Origin: an uncultured Blautia sp. | GTDB lineage: Bacteria > Bacillota > Clostridia > Lachnospirales > Lachnospiraceae | NCBI GenBank assembly: GCA_934426285.1 | Contig: CAKRYE010000049.1 | Location: 1-14,854, forward strand | Length of the DNA: 14,854 nucleotides | Reading direction: 5' to 3' | Part shown: piece after piece, positions 5,303 through 12,946 of the stretch | Position numbering within the stretch: the first letter of the stretch is position 1 | Layout: each line of letters begins with the position of its first letter | Made by a program: the position numbers and the translations under genes | The notes under the pieces: model-generated | Seen by the model: only the letters and a program-made list of their open reading frames with translations | Told to the model about the DNA's origin: nothing | The model's database searches: none

Positions 5303-5337
5303 GCATTTTTGTTATGCAATAAGGGTTTCTTTTTTTA
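5291..5337 (+). terminator. riboswitch expression-platform terminator
   Basis: GAGACTTTTATTGCAT (5291-5306) pairs over 16 bp (three wobbles) with ATGCAATAAGGGTTTC (5314-5329), followed by a T-run to 5337. Its left arm uses the 3' strand of aptamer P1 (5297-5302) and the conserved GAGAC. P1 and terminator are therefore mutually exclusive, predicting an ON switch: bound Mn2+ stabilises P1 and allows readthrough. Confidence 0.8.
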
Positions 5338-5412
5338 TATCATTTTACTAAAAAATCCTTCATTGCATAAAAAATAAAAGCTGTTGAATGTTTGCAAAAG
5401 GAGGCAAAAGCA

Positions 5413-8037
5413 ATGAGGGAAATCTATCAGCAAACGGTAGAAGAAGTTCTGGATCACGTGGAAAGCAGGGAATCGGGGCTTACCGGTGAACAGGTTAAAA
5501 GATCCAGAGAGAACTGTGGGTGGAATGAGCTTGCAGAAGGAAAGAAAAAAAGTATTTTACAGATTTTCTTTGAGCAGTATAAGGATTTTCTGGTGCTGAT
5601 CTTAATTGCATCGGCGGTAATATCCGGTATGCTTGGAGATGTGGAAAGTGCAGCGGTTATCGTGATCGTTATCACAATCAATGCGATTTTGGGAACCATA
5701 CAGACAGTAAAGGCCGAGCAGTCCCTGCAGAGTTTAAAGAAGCTTTCCGGACCTGAGGCAAAAGTATTGCGTGATGGTGTGGCTGTCCAGCTTCCGGCAA
5801 GAGAGCTGGTTGTAGGAGATGTGATCCTGCTGGAGGCAGGAGATATGATTCCGGCAGATGGAAGACTGATTGAAAATGCAAGCCTTAAGGTCGATGAAAG
5901 TGCTCTTACAGGTGAAAGCCTTGCGGTTGAAAAGAGTATGGACACTATTCTGTCAGAAGCACCCCTTGGTGATCGGACAAACATGCTATTTTCCGGCAGC
6001 TTTGTTACATATGGGCGTGGCAAAGCAGTTGTAACAGATGTAGGTATGCAGACAGAGGTTGGAAAGATTGCGGGACTTCTGAAATCAACTTCTGAAAAAC
6101 AAACGCCGCTTCAGGCGAATCTGGATGACTTTGGAAAAAAGCTTTCCATCCTGATCCTGATCTTTTGCGGAATTCTGTTTGCAATCAATGTATTCCGTGG
6201 TGAGAAAATCAGCAGTGCATTTATGTTTGCAGTAGCGCTTGCAGTTGCAGCAATCCCGGAAGCGTTAAGTTCCATCGTGACAATTGTTCTTTCTTTCGGA
6301 ACACAGAAGATGGCAAAGGAGCACGCAATCATTCGTAAGCTTCAGGCTGTGGAAGGTCTTGGAAGTGTATCTGTTATCTGTTCGGATAAAACAGGAACGC
6401 TCACACAGAACAAAATGACAGTGGAAGATTACTATATAGATGAAAAAAGGATCACAGCTGATGCAATTGATGTGGCAGATCCGGCACAGAGATGTCTTTT
6501 GGATTACAGTATTTTATGTAATGATTCAACAAATGAAAATGGAGTGGAGATCGGAGATCCGACGGAAACAGCATTGATCAATCTTGGCGGCAGATACGGA
6601 ATAGAGGCTGCAGGCGTAAGAAATCTTTATCCAAGAGAAGGGGAGCTTCCCTTTGACAGTGACCGTAAGATGATGTCAACACTTCACAGGATTGATGGTG
6701 AGAACCGGATGATCGTAAAAGGGGCTGTTGACCGGCTTTTGGAGCTGACAGATAGGATCTGGACAAAGGACGGAGTCCGGGAAATTGCAGAAGCAGATAA
6801 AGAAAAAATAAAACGCCAGAATCAGGAATTTTCAATGGAAGGGTTACGGGTACTGGCATTTACCTATCGTGAAATTCCGGAGAACCATGTATTGACGATG
6901 GAAGATGAGAAGCAGTTGGTATTTCTTGGCCTGATCGCTATGATGGATCCGCCCAGGGAAGAATCAAAGGCAGCAGTTGCAGAATGTATAAAAGCAGGAA
7001 TCAGACCGGTCATGATAACCGGAGATCATAAGATCACAGCAGCGGCAATTGCAAAGAGAATTGGAATCTTACATGATCTGTCGGAGGCCTGCGAGGGTGC
7101 TGATATTGAAAATATGAGTGATGAGCAGCTGAGGGAATTTGTCCCGAATATTTCTGTGTATGCAAGAGTGTCACCGGAGCACAAAATCCGTATTGTCCGT
7201 GCATGGCAGGAGAAAGGGATGATCGTTGCAATGACCGGAGATGGTGTGAATGATGCTCCGGCGTTGAAGCAGGCAGATATTGGTGTTGCAATGGGAGTGA
7301 CCGGAACCGAAGTTGCAAAGGATGCTGCAGCGATGGTACTTACAGACGATAATTTTGCAACAATTGTAAAAGCAGTGGAAAATGGACGAAATTTATATCA
7401 GAATATCAAGTATGCAATCCAGTTTCTTCTGTCAGGAAACTTTGGGGCGATTCTGGCAGTTCTTTGTGCATCTATTGCAGGGCTTCCGGTTCCCTTTGCA
7501 CCGGTGCATCTGCTGTTTATCAATCTTTTGACGGACAGCCTCCCGGCAATCGCATTAGGCGTGGAACCTCATAGCAGTGAGGTGATGAATGAGAAACCAA
7601 GATCTGCAGACGAGTCAATACTGACAAAGGATTTCCTTGGTAAGATCAGCCTGGAAGGTTTTGTGATCGGCGCGATGACCATGATTGGATTTTTGACAGG
7701 ATATCATCAGAATGGCGCGCTGCTTGGAAGTACCTATGCTTTCGGAACACTTTGCCTGACGCGTTTGTTCCATGGATTTAACTGCAAATCGGATCATCCG
7801 GTTATCTTTACAAAAAAATTCTTTAATAATAAATGGCTTCAGGGCGCATTCTTGCTTGGAGCAGTACTTATTACAGCTGTATTGACGGTTCCAGGATTTC
7901 ATCTTCTGTTTAAAGTGGAAACGTTGAATCTGATGCAGCTTGGACGCGTATATCTGTATGCATTTGCCAGCCTTCCGATCATTCAGATACTCAAATGGAT
8001 ACGAGAGAATTTAAGAAAAAAAGAAGAAAATATGTGA
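5413..8037 (+). CDS. P2-type cation-transporting ATPase, probable Mn2+/Ca2+ exporter
   Basis: Membrane pump of 874 residues that couples ATP hydrolysis to cation export. ATG 5413 is chosen because AAAAGGAGG (5396-5404) lies 8 nt upstream; the TTG at 5392 precedes that site. Landmarks: actuator motif TGES (166-169), M4 motif PEAL with E283, phosphorylation site D325 in DKTGTLT, nucleotide-binding KGA (436-438), hinge TGDGVNDAPAL (from 608), M5 N676, and M6 NLLTD (704-708). The length and ten-helix layout fit the SERCA/PMR1 class. At the position of the SERCA M5 glutamate (NVGE) this protein has alanine (NFGA, A679), consistent with one transport site rather than two. Placement behind a yybP-ykoY riboswitch argues for Mn2+ export, as for Lactococcus YoaB; Ca2+ is the alternative. 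Confidence 0.9.
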   Translation: MREIYQQTVEEVLDHVESRESGLTGEQVKRSRENCGWNELAEGKKKSILQIFFEQYKDFLVLILIASAVISGMLGDVESAAVIVIVITINAILGTIQTVKAEQSLQSLKKLSGPEAKVLRDGVAVQLPARELVVGDVILLEAGDMIPADGRLIENASLKVDESALTGESLAVEKSMDTILSEAPLGDRTNMLFSGSFVTYGRGKAVVTDVGMQTEVGKIAGLLKSTSEKQTPLQANLDDFGKKLSILILIFCGILFAINVFRGEKISSAFMFAVALAVAAIPEALSSIVTIVLSFGTQKMAKEHAIIRKLQAVEGLGSVSVICSDKTGTLTQNKMTVEDYYIDEKRITADAIDVADPAQRCLLDYSILCNDSTNENGVEIGDPTETALINLGGRYGIEAAGVRNLYPREGELPFDSDRKMMSTLHRIDGENRMIVKGAVDRLLELTDRIWTKDGVREIAEADKEKIKRQNQEFSMEGLRVLAFTYREIPENHVLTMEDEKQLVFLGLIAMMDPPREESKAAVAECIKAGIRPVMITGDHKITAAAIAKRIGILHDLSEACEGADIENMSDEQLREFVPNISVYARVSPEHKIRIVRAWQEKGMIVAMTGDGVNDAPALKQADIGVAMGVTGTEVAKDAAAMVLTDDNFATIVKAVENGRNLYQNIKYAIQFLLSGNFGAILAVLCASIAGLPVPFAPVHLLFINLLTDSLPAIALGVEPHSSEVMNEKPRSADESILTKDFLGKISLEGFVIGAMTMIGFLTGYHQNGALLGSTYAFGTLCLTRLFHGFNCKSDHPVIFTKKFFNNKWLQGAFLLGAVLITAVLTVPGFHLLFKVETLNLMQLGRVYLYAFASLPIIQILKWIRENLRKKEENM

Positions 8038-8062
8038 TTATTTATTAGAAATTCTTAGTTCT

Positions 8063-8096
8063 AAAAAGGACTCCTGAAAAACAAGAGTCCTTTTTT
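8063..8096 (+). terminator. strong terminator after the P-type ATPase gene
   Basis: AAAAAGGACTC (8063-8073) pairs with GAGTCCTTTTTT (8085-8096) around an 11-nt loop. The A-run and T-run make it symmetric, so it may also serve the convergent minus-strand gene ending at 8138. Confidence 0.9.
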
Positions 8097-8137
8097 GCAT
8101 AAATAAAGTGATCGTATCTTACTGTGGCAGTGGGATG

Positions 8138-8830
8138 CTATTTTTTATACCAGAATTTTTTACATTGCACTTTCGTCTTTCCATCTGGGGCATCCGCCAT
8201 CCTTCCGATTTTGAATCTGTAATTTTTGGTCTTGCCGGCAGGAATGTTTACACTGTAGGTTTTGGTGGGCGTTGCAGTTTCATCCAGCGGTATCTCAAAA
8301 TACATTGTTACCTTTGTAATGGTATAACTTGAAGTGTTTTGCATACGGGCAGTTATATACAGCTCTCCGGTGTTGGGATTATAATCATATCCTTTGTAGC
8401 TGACCTTGAGCTGGCTTAGCTTAGGGGTAGCTGACCGGTACCAGAATGATAAGCATTTTACCTTAGGTGATTTATATGGCTGCTGAGTCATTTTTGCAAC
8501 ATAAACAGTCTTGTTTACTGTTTTTCCGGGATTGATTGTTACACTGAAGGTCTGGGTTATGGTTCCATCCTCCATGATTGGGATCTCATATTCCATCTTT
8601 ACTTTTGTAATTGTGTAACTGGAAGTATTTTTCAGCTTCAGCTTCAGATATAACTTTGCGGTATCATTGTCATATTGGAATCCGCTGCAGCTTACTTTAA
8701 GCTGCTTGGCAGTTGGCTTGGAAGCAGCCAATGTCAGTTTTGGAAAAAATGAAAGTACGGCAAATGCTGTCAGAAAGAAAAATACCAGATAGCTTCTGCG
8801 TTTTTTTATAAAGCGTTCCTTCATACTCAT
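8138..8830 (-). CDS. secreted protein with two tandem beta-sandwich-like domains
   Basis: Exported protein of 230 residues, function unknown. The N-terminus has a basic stretch (KKRRSY), a hydrophobic core and a likely cleavage after TLAAS, giving a signal peptide of about 36 residues. The mature part is an internal duplication. Each of the two about 95-residue domains has a QLKVS start, a shared NTSSYTITKV motif, an EIP strand, a G-K-T turn and a KFWYK/SFWYR end. This resembles FxLYD-like extracellular modules. ATG at 8830 has GGAGGAG immediately upstream with about 6-nt spacing. No lipobox or sortase motif, so it is probably released or loosely wall-bound. Stop is TAG at 8138. Confidence 0.8.
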   Translation of the reverse strand: MSMKERFIKKRRSYLVFFFLTAFAVLSFFPKLTLAASKPTAKQLKVSCSGFQYDNDTAKLYLKLKLKNTSSYTITKVKMEYEIPIMEDGTITQTFSVTINPGKTVNKTVYVAKMTQQPYKSPKVKCLSFWYRSATPKLSQLKVSYKGYDYNPNTGELYITARMQNTSSYTITKVTMYFEIPLDETATPTKTYSVNIPAGKTKNYRFKIGRMADAPDGKTKVQCKKFWYKK

Positions 8831-9018
8831 AAAATCTCCTCCTTACACGATAGGCTATAATAGTTTCAGGCAAATATTATGACTTTTGGTACACGTAATG
8901 CTTTGCCCAAGTTTATTCTATAGTTACCATATAATAGAAGAGAGGAAATTTCTATTAACTATTGGTTAGTTTTTTTCATTCCAGTAATCTGTTTTTGCTT
9001 CAGATTAATATTCTTACT
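8831..9018. other. intergenic spacer between the two secreted-protein genes
   Basis: AT-rich upstream region of the 8830 gene. CAGTAATCTG (from about 8980) and CAGATT...TACTG form a bulged hairpin ending near 9019. TATTATAG (minus strand, about 8860) is a possible -10, but no good -35 goes with it. No ORF supported. Confidence 0.35.
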
Positions 9019-9020
9019 GA

Positions 9021-9092
9021 AAAATACTCAGGGCAGCCTCAAGGCAAAGATTTTGCCGATGAGACTGCCCTAAATCCTTATCGTTTACTTAA
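9021..9092 (-). terminator. terminator and gene end of the secreted protein; 72-bp cassette copy 2
   Basis: On the minus strand the outer stem GGGCAGTCTC/GAGGCTGCCC and inner stem GGCAAA/TTTGCC are followed by GAGTATTTTT, a good intrinsic terminator just after the stop codon at 9085-9087. The segment is a near-duplicate of 3230-3301. Confidence 0.75.
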
Positions 9093-9798
9093 GCATGATA
9101 GTCATATATTCGCTGATACCGGTTTTAGAATTAACTGCAGTAAACATGATTCTGAAACCTTTACCTCCGGCTACCGGAATCTTACTGCCGTTTGCTACAG
9201 ATTCACTGCGCATCCATCCTTTTTGCAGGTATTCAATTGCAGGTTTCATACTGCCATTTGCAGGATTATTTCCACTATATATATACAATTCCTGAAGCTT
9301 CCATCCTTTTGCAAGTGTAACGGTTGTTTTTACTTTTTTTCCGGCAAACTTTGCATAACTGAGATTTGTTTCGGAAGAAGATTTAAACCTGGAACCTGAT
9401 ACAGTAGTTGCACCAATCTTTACTGATCTAACAGGGTTTACATATTTTTTTACAGTTACTTTTATTTTATATGTTTTTCCCTGACATTTAAAAGAAACAG
9501 TGGCTGTACCGGCTTTCTTTGGGACTGCCAGAATCGTATAGTATGTCTGTGAAGTGCCGTAGGTGAATTTTGACAGTTTAACAGTGACAACTGCCTTATT
9601 ACTTGATTTTAGTCCGGAAACTTTGGATGATAAGGAAGCCAGGGATTCTGTTGCCGGCTTCGGATAGGCAACTAAGGTTGCCGATGCAGGAACATGTTCA
9701 TCTGCCGCCTGGATTGTAGCAGAGTTCACTGCAAACATGGAAAGGATCATTCCAAATGCCAATAAAAAAGAGAGTAATTTTTTGCTTATTTTCTTCAT
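9085..9798 (-). CDS. secreted protein with Ig-like/beta-rich domains, function unknown
   Basis: Exported protein of 237 residues. The signal peptide starts MKKISKKLLSFLLAFGMIL, with likely cleavage after the AxA-type site IQA (about residue 31). The mature protein is Lys/Ser/Thr-rich. A first domain of about 90 residues has an Ig-like ending (KAGTATVSFKCQGKTYKIKV). A second domain carries a KGWKLQELYIYSGN segment and ends YMTIMLK. ATG 9798 is chosen over the earlier ATG at 9840 because AAGGAGGG (9806-9813) sits between them at good spacing. No catalytic motif is visible. It is not clearly homologous to its neighbour at 8138-8830 but shares its orientation and export route. Confidence 0.75.
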   Translation of the reverse strand: MKKISKKLLSFLLAFGMILSMFAVNSATIQAADEHVPASATLVAYPKPATESLASLSSKVSGLKSSNKAVVTVKLSKFTYGTSQTYYTILAVPKKAGTATVSFKCQGKTYKIKVTVKKYVNPVRSVKIGATTVSGSRFKSSSETNLSYAKFAGKKVKTTVTLAKGWKLQELYIYSGNNPANGSMKPAIEYLQKGWMRSESVANGSKIPVAGGKGFRIMFTAVNSKTGISEYMTIMLK

Positions 9799-9833
9799 TT
9801 CTTTTCCCTCCTTAAAGTGTAGGTTACCTGATG

Positions 9834-9846
9834 ACAGCATTGCTGT
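9834..9846. promoter_or_regulatory. perfect palindrome ACAGCA-t-TGCTGT upstream of the secreted-protein gene
   Basis: A 13-bp interrupted palindrome sits about 36 bp before the start codon at 9798, in the probable 5' leader. It could be an operator or a small mRNA hairpin; no regulator is linked to it here. Confidence 0.3.
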
Positions 9847-10006
9847 AAATAATAGTTAACCGAATGCTTCAGACAAAAACGGATATCTGAAACATCCCTA
9901 TATAATCAATATATCACTCACTTTTCATAATGTCTATAACAGCTTTCACTAATTCATTTTAGGTATCTCATATCATAAAGAACATCTGTTGAAATGAGGT
10001 GTTTCT

Positions 10007-10264
10007 ATGGCGAGCAGAATTGCGGTGATTGGAATTATAGTTGAAGAGCCTGATTCTGTGAAAGAACTGAATCAGATTCTTCACGAATATGGTGAATATA
10101 TCATAGGAAGAATGGGAATCCCATACAGACAGCGTGGTGTTAATATTATCAGCGTGGCGATGGATGCACCCCAGGATATGATTAATGCAATGACAGGAAA
10201 AATCGGGCGGCTTGCAGGGATTTCTGCAAAAACAGTTTGCTCAAAAAAGGCAGAAAACATATAA
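10007..10264 (+). CDS. TM1266-family [FeFe]-hydrogenase system putative regulator
   Basis: Small 85-residue ferredoxin-like-fold protein of the family named after Thermotoga TM1266, regularly found beside hydEFG. It starts MASRIAVIGIIVEEPDSVKELNQIL and contains GRMGIPYRQRGVNIISVAMD and GKIGRLAGISAKTV, the recognisable family blocks, similar to NikR-type ligand-binding domains but without a DNA-binding part. ATG 10007 follows GAGGTG with 5-nt spacing. The hydE start is 18 nt after its stop, so the two are co-transcribed. Its molecular role is not established; regulation or cofactor sensing is presumed from context. Confidence 0.85.
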   Translation: MASRIAVIGIIVEEPDSVKELNQILHEYGEYIIGRMGIPYRQRGVNIISVAMDAPQDMINAMTGKIGRLAGISAKTVCSKKAENI

Positions 10265-10282
10265 CAAGAGGGGGATTACATA

Positions 10283-11329
10283 GTGTCAGCAGATTTAAAA
10301 ATGTTAGAGAGTATCCAAAATACGCAAAGTATTTCAAGGGAAGAATTGGATGCGATTTTACAGACACAAGATTCCTTCCTGATACAGGAACTTCATAAAA
10401 AGGCACAGCAGACAGCGACACAGATCTATGGAAATAAAATATATATCCGCGGGTTGATTGAATTTACTAATTATTGTAAAAATAACTGCTATTACTGTGG
10501 AATCCGCAACGGCAATACAAAGGCAGACAGATATCGCCTTACAACAGAACAGATTCTATCCTGTTGTAAAACCGGATGGAACCTTGGATTTCGTACATTT
10601 GTATTACAGGGAGGAGAGGATCCCTATTATACAGATGTGAAAATCTGCCAGATCGTTCAGGAAATTAAATCAAAATATCCGGACTGTGCAGTAACCTTAT
10701 CCATTGGTGAGAAGAGCGAAGAAAGCTATCAGGCATATTTTAATGCCGGAGCCGACAGATATCTGTTAAGGCACGAAACTGCAGATGAAGAACATTACAG
10801 AAAACTCCATCCACAACAGATGTCTTTAAACAACAGAAAAAACTGCCTGAAAGTTCTGAAAAAAATCGGCTATCAGACCGGTTGCGGATTTATGGTAGGA
10901 TCACCGGGACAAACGGTAGACACCCTTTATCAGGATCTTCTGTTTGTTAAAGAATTGAAACCTGAAATGGTTGGCATCGGACCTTTTATTCCTCATAAGG
11001 ATACTCCGTTTGCAGATCAGCCTGCAGGGACCCTGGATCTGACATTGAGATTATTATCAATCATCAGACTGATTCATCCACATGTTCTTCTGCCAGCGAC
11101 AACTGCACTTGGAACAATTGATCCTAAAGGAAGAGAGAAGGGAATTCTGGCTGGCGGAAACGTCGTAATGCCTAACCTTTCTCCGGTTAATGTCAGAGAT
11201 AAATACAAACTTTATGATGACAAAATCTGCACCGGTGACGAAGCAGCAGAATGTAAGGCCTGTATGGCAGCAAGAATGAAGAGCATTGGTTATGAAGTAG
11301 TGACGGACAGAGGCGATTATAAGGTCTGA
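10283..11329 (+). CDS. hydE: [FeFe]-hydrogenase H-cluster radical SAM maturase HydE
   Basis: Radical S-adenosylmethionine enzyme of 348 residues that works with HydG to build the 2Fe subcluster, acting on the HydG-derived Fe(CO)2(CN)-cysteine species on the way to the dithiomethylamine-bridged cluster. The radical SAM [4Fe-4S] motif is C65-x3-C69-x2-C72 (NYCKNNCYYCGIRNG). The TIM-barrel blocks VLQGGEDPYY and HETADEEHYRKLHP are characteristic. Start is GTG at 10283, with GAGGGGG (10268-10274) 8 nt upstream. Length is normal. It lies between the TM1266-like gene and hydG. Confidence 0.95.
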   Translation: MSADLKMLESIQNTQSISREELDAILQTQDSFLIQELHKKAQQTATQIYGNKIYIRGLIEFTNYCKNNCYYCGIRNGNTKADRYRLTTEQILSCCKTGWNLGFRTFVLQGGEDPYYTDVKICQIVQEIKSKYPDCAVTLSIGEKSEESYQAYFNAGADRYLLRHETADEEHYRKLHPQQMSLNNRKNCLKVLKKIGYQTGCGFMVGSPGQTVDTLYQDLLFVKELKPEMVGIGPFIPHKDTPFADQPAGTLDLTLRLLSIIRLIHPHVLLPATTALGTIDPKGREKGILAGGNVVMPNLSPVNVRDKYKLYDDKICTGDEAAECKACMAARMKSIGYEVVTDRGDYKV

Positions 11330-11499
11330 ATGTAAAGCTGATTTTTCTGAAGATCCAGAATGTTTTACAAAAAGAGTCACTTCTGAATAACTTAAGCATC
11401 CGCAGTATGCGGAATATAAAACTGAATATAGAAAAATAAAAACTAATCGGAAAGCAGTTGATAAGAAAGCTCCTGACCGAAAAGAAAGGAAAAAAGCCT
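11330..11499 (+). other. hydE-hydG intergenic region with a hairpin
   Basis: A 170-bp gap, long for this otherwise tight cluster. TCCGCA-gta-TGCGGA (11399-11413) forms a perfect 6-bp stem but has no T-run after it, so it is not a standard terminator. It might be an mRNA-stability or processing element. No clear internal promoter. Confidence 0.4.
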
Positions 11500-12921
11500 A
11501 TGTATAATCCAAAATCATTAAAAGCAGAAGAATTCATTTCCGACGAGGAAATCCGGGAAACCCTTGCCTACGCTGACGCAAACAAGGAGAATGTGGAACT
11601 GATCGATCAGATTCTTGCGAAAGCAAAAGAATGTAAAGGTCTTACGCACAGAGAAGCGTCTGTTCTTCTTGCCTGTCCAATTCCTGAGAAAATTCAGGAG
11701 ATGTATGATCTGGCAGCGGAAATCAAGAAAGAATTCTACGGAAATAGAATTGTTTTGTTTGCGCCTCTGTATCTGTCTAACTATTGTGTAAATGGCTGTG
11801 TGTACTGCCCGTATCATAAGAAAAACCAGCACATTGCCCGTAAGAAATTAACACAGGAAGAAATTGTAAAAGAAGTTACCGCATTGCAGGATATGGGACA
11901 TAAGCGACTCGCTATTGAGGCGGGTGAAGATCCGCTCAATAACCCGATCGAATATATTCTGGAATGTATCAAAACGATCTATAGTATCAAACATAAAAAT
12001 GGTGCGATCCGTCGTGTAAATGTAAATATTGCAGCTACAACAGTAGAAAATTACCGTAAATTAAAAGAAGCCGGAATCGGTACTTATATTCTTTTTCAGG
12101 AAACATATCATAAAGAAAGCTATGAAAAGCTTCATCCAACAGGACCGAAACATAACTATGCATATCACACAGAGGCAATGGACCGCGCGATGGAAGGCGG
12201 TATTGATGATGTCGGTTTAGGTGTATTGTTCGGACTGGAACTTTACAGATATGAATTTGCAGGACTTCTGATGCATGCGGAACATCTGGAAGCAGTTCAT
12301 GGTGTAGGACCGCATACGATTAGTGTGCCACGTATCAAACATGCGGATGACATTGATCCGTCTGCATTTGACAACAGTATCAGCGACGATATTTTTGCAA
12401 AAATCTGTGCACTGATCCGAATCTCTGTTCCATATACAGGTATGATTATTTCAACAAGAGAGAGTCAGGCTGTTCGTGAGAAAGTTCTTCCTTTGGGTGT
12501 TTCTCAGATTAGTGGAGCTTCAAGAACCAGTGTCGGTGGATATGATAAGCCTGAAACGGAAGATGAGGTTACATCTGCTCAGTTTGATGTCAGCGATCAG
12601 CGCACGCTTGATGAGACCGTAAACTGGCTGATGAATATGGGAGACATCCCAAGCTTTTGTACCGCCTGTTACAGAGCCGGAAGAACCGGTGACCGTTTTA
12701 TGTCATTGTGCAAAAGTAAACAGATTTCAAACTGCTGTCATCCAAATGCCTTGATGACTTTAATGGAATATTTACAGGATTATGCAAGTCCTGAAACTAA
12801 GAAAGTCGGTCTGGAACTGATTCAGAATGAACTCGAAAATATTCCAAGTGAAAAAGTAAAGAGGCTTACAGAAGAACATCTGGCAGATATCGTAAATGGG
12901 CAGCGTGATTTCAGATTCTGA
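11500..12921 (+). CDS. hydG: [FeFe]-hydrogenase maturase HydG (radical SAM tyrosine lyase)
   Basis: Cleaves L-tyrosine to p-cresol plus the CO and CN- ligands and produces the Fe(CO)2(CN) synthon for H-cluster assembly. It has 473 residues. The N-terminal radical SAM cluster motif is C96-x3-C100-x2-C103 (NYCVNGCVYCPYHK). The C-terminal cluster that carries the dangler iron is C387-x2-C390-x22-C413. Both are intact, distinguishing HydG from ThiH. ATG 11500 is chosen over an upstream TTG because GAAAGGA (11484-11490) is 9 nt before it. The hydF start follows the stop by 25 nt. Confidence 0.95.
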   Translation: MYNPKSLKAEEFISDEEIRETLAYADANKENVELIDQILAKAKECKGLTHREASVLLACPIPEKIQEMYDLAAEIKKEFYGNRIVLFAPLYLSNYCVNGCVYCPYHKKNQHIARKKLTQEEIVKEVTALQDMGHKRLAIEAGEDPLNNPIEYILECIKTIYSIKHKNGAIRRVNVNIAATTVENYRKLKEAGIGTYILFQETYHKESYEKLHPTGPKHNYAYHTEAMDRAMEGGIDDVGLGVLFGLELYRYEFAGLLMHAEHLEAVHGVGPHTISVPRIKHADDIDPSAFDNSISDDIFAKICALIRISVPYTGMIISTRESQAVREKVLPLGVSQISGASRTSVGGYDKPETEDEVTSAQFDVSDQRTLDETVNWLMNMGDIPSFCTACYRAGRTGDRFMSLCKSKQISNCCHPNALMTLMEYLQDYASPETKKVGLELIQNELENIPSEKVKRLTEEHLADIVNGQRDFRF

Positions 12922-12946
12922 CAGAAATATTATGAAAGGAAAAAAT

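Noticed and set aside
5454..6023. Minus-strand 189-codon ORF inside the P-type ATPase gene
   Set aside because: Lies wholly within a well-supported gene with all catalytic motifs; serine-rich antisense shadow.
8962..9399. Plus-strand 145-codon ORF over the secreted-protein gene
   Set aside because: Opposite strand of a gene with signal peptide, ribosome-binding site and terminator; its sequence resembles no protein and crosses the terminator.
11399..11413. Terminator between hydE and hydG
   Set aside because: Perfect small stem but no T-run, and hydG and hydF must be expressed with hydE; listed as a hairpin only.
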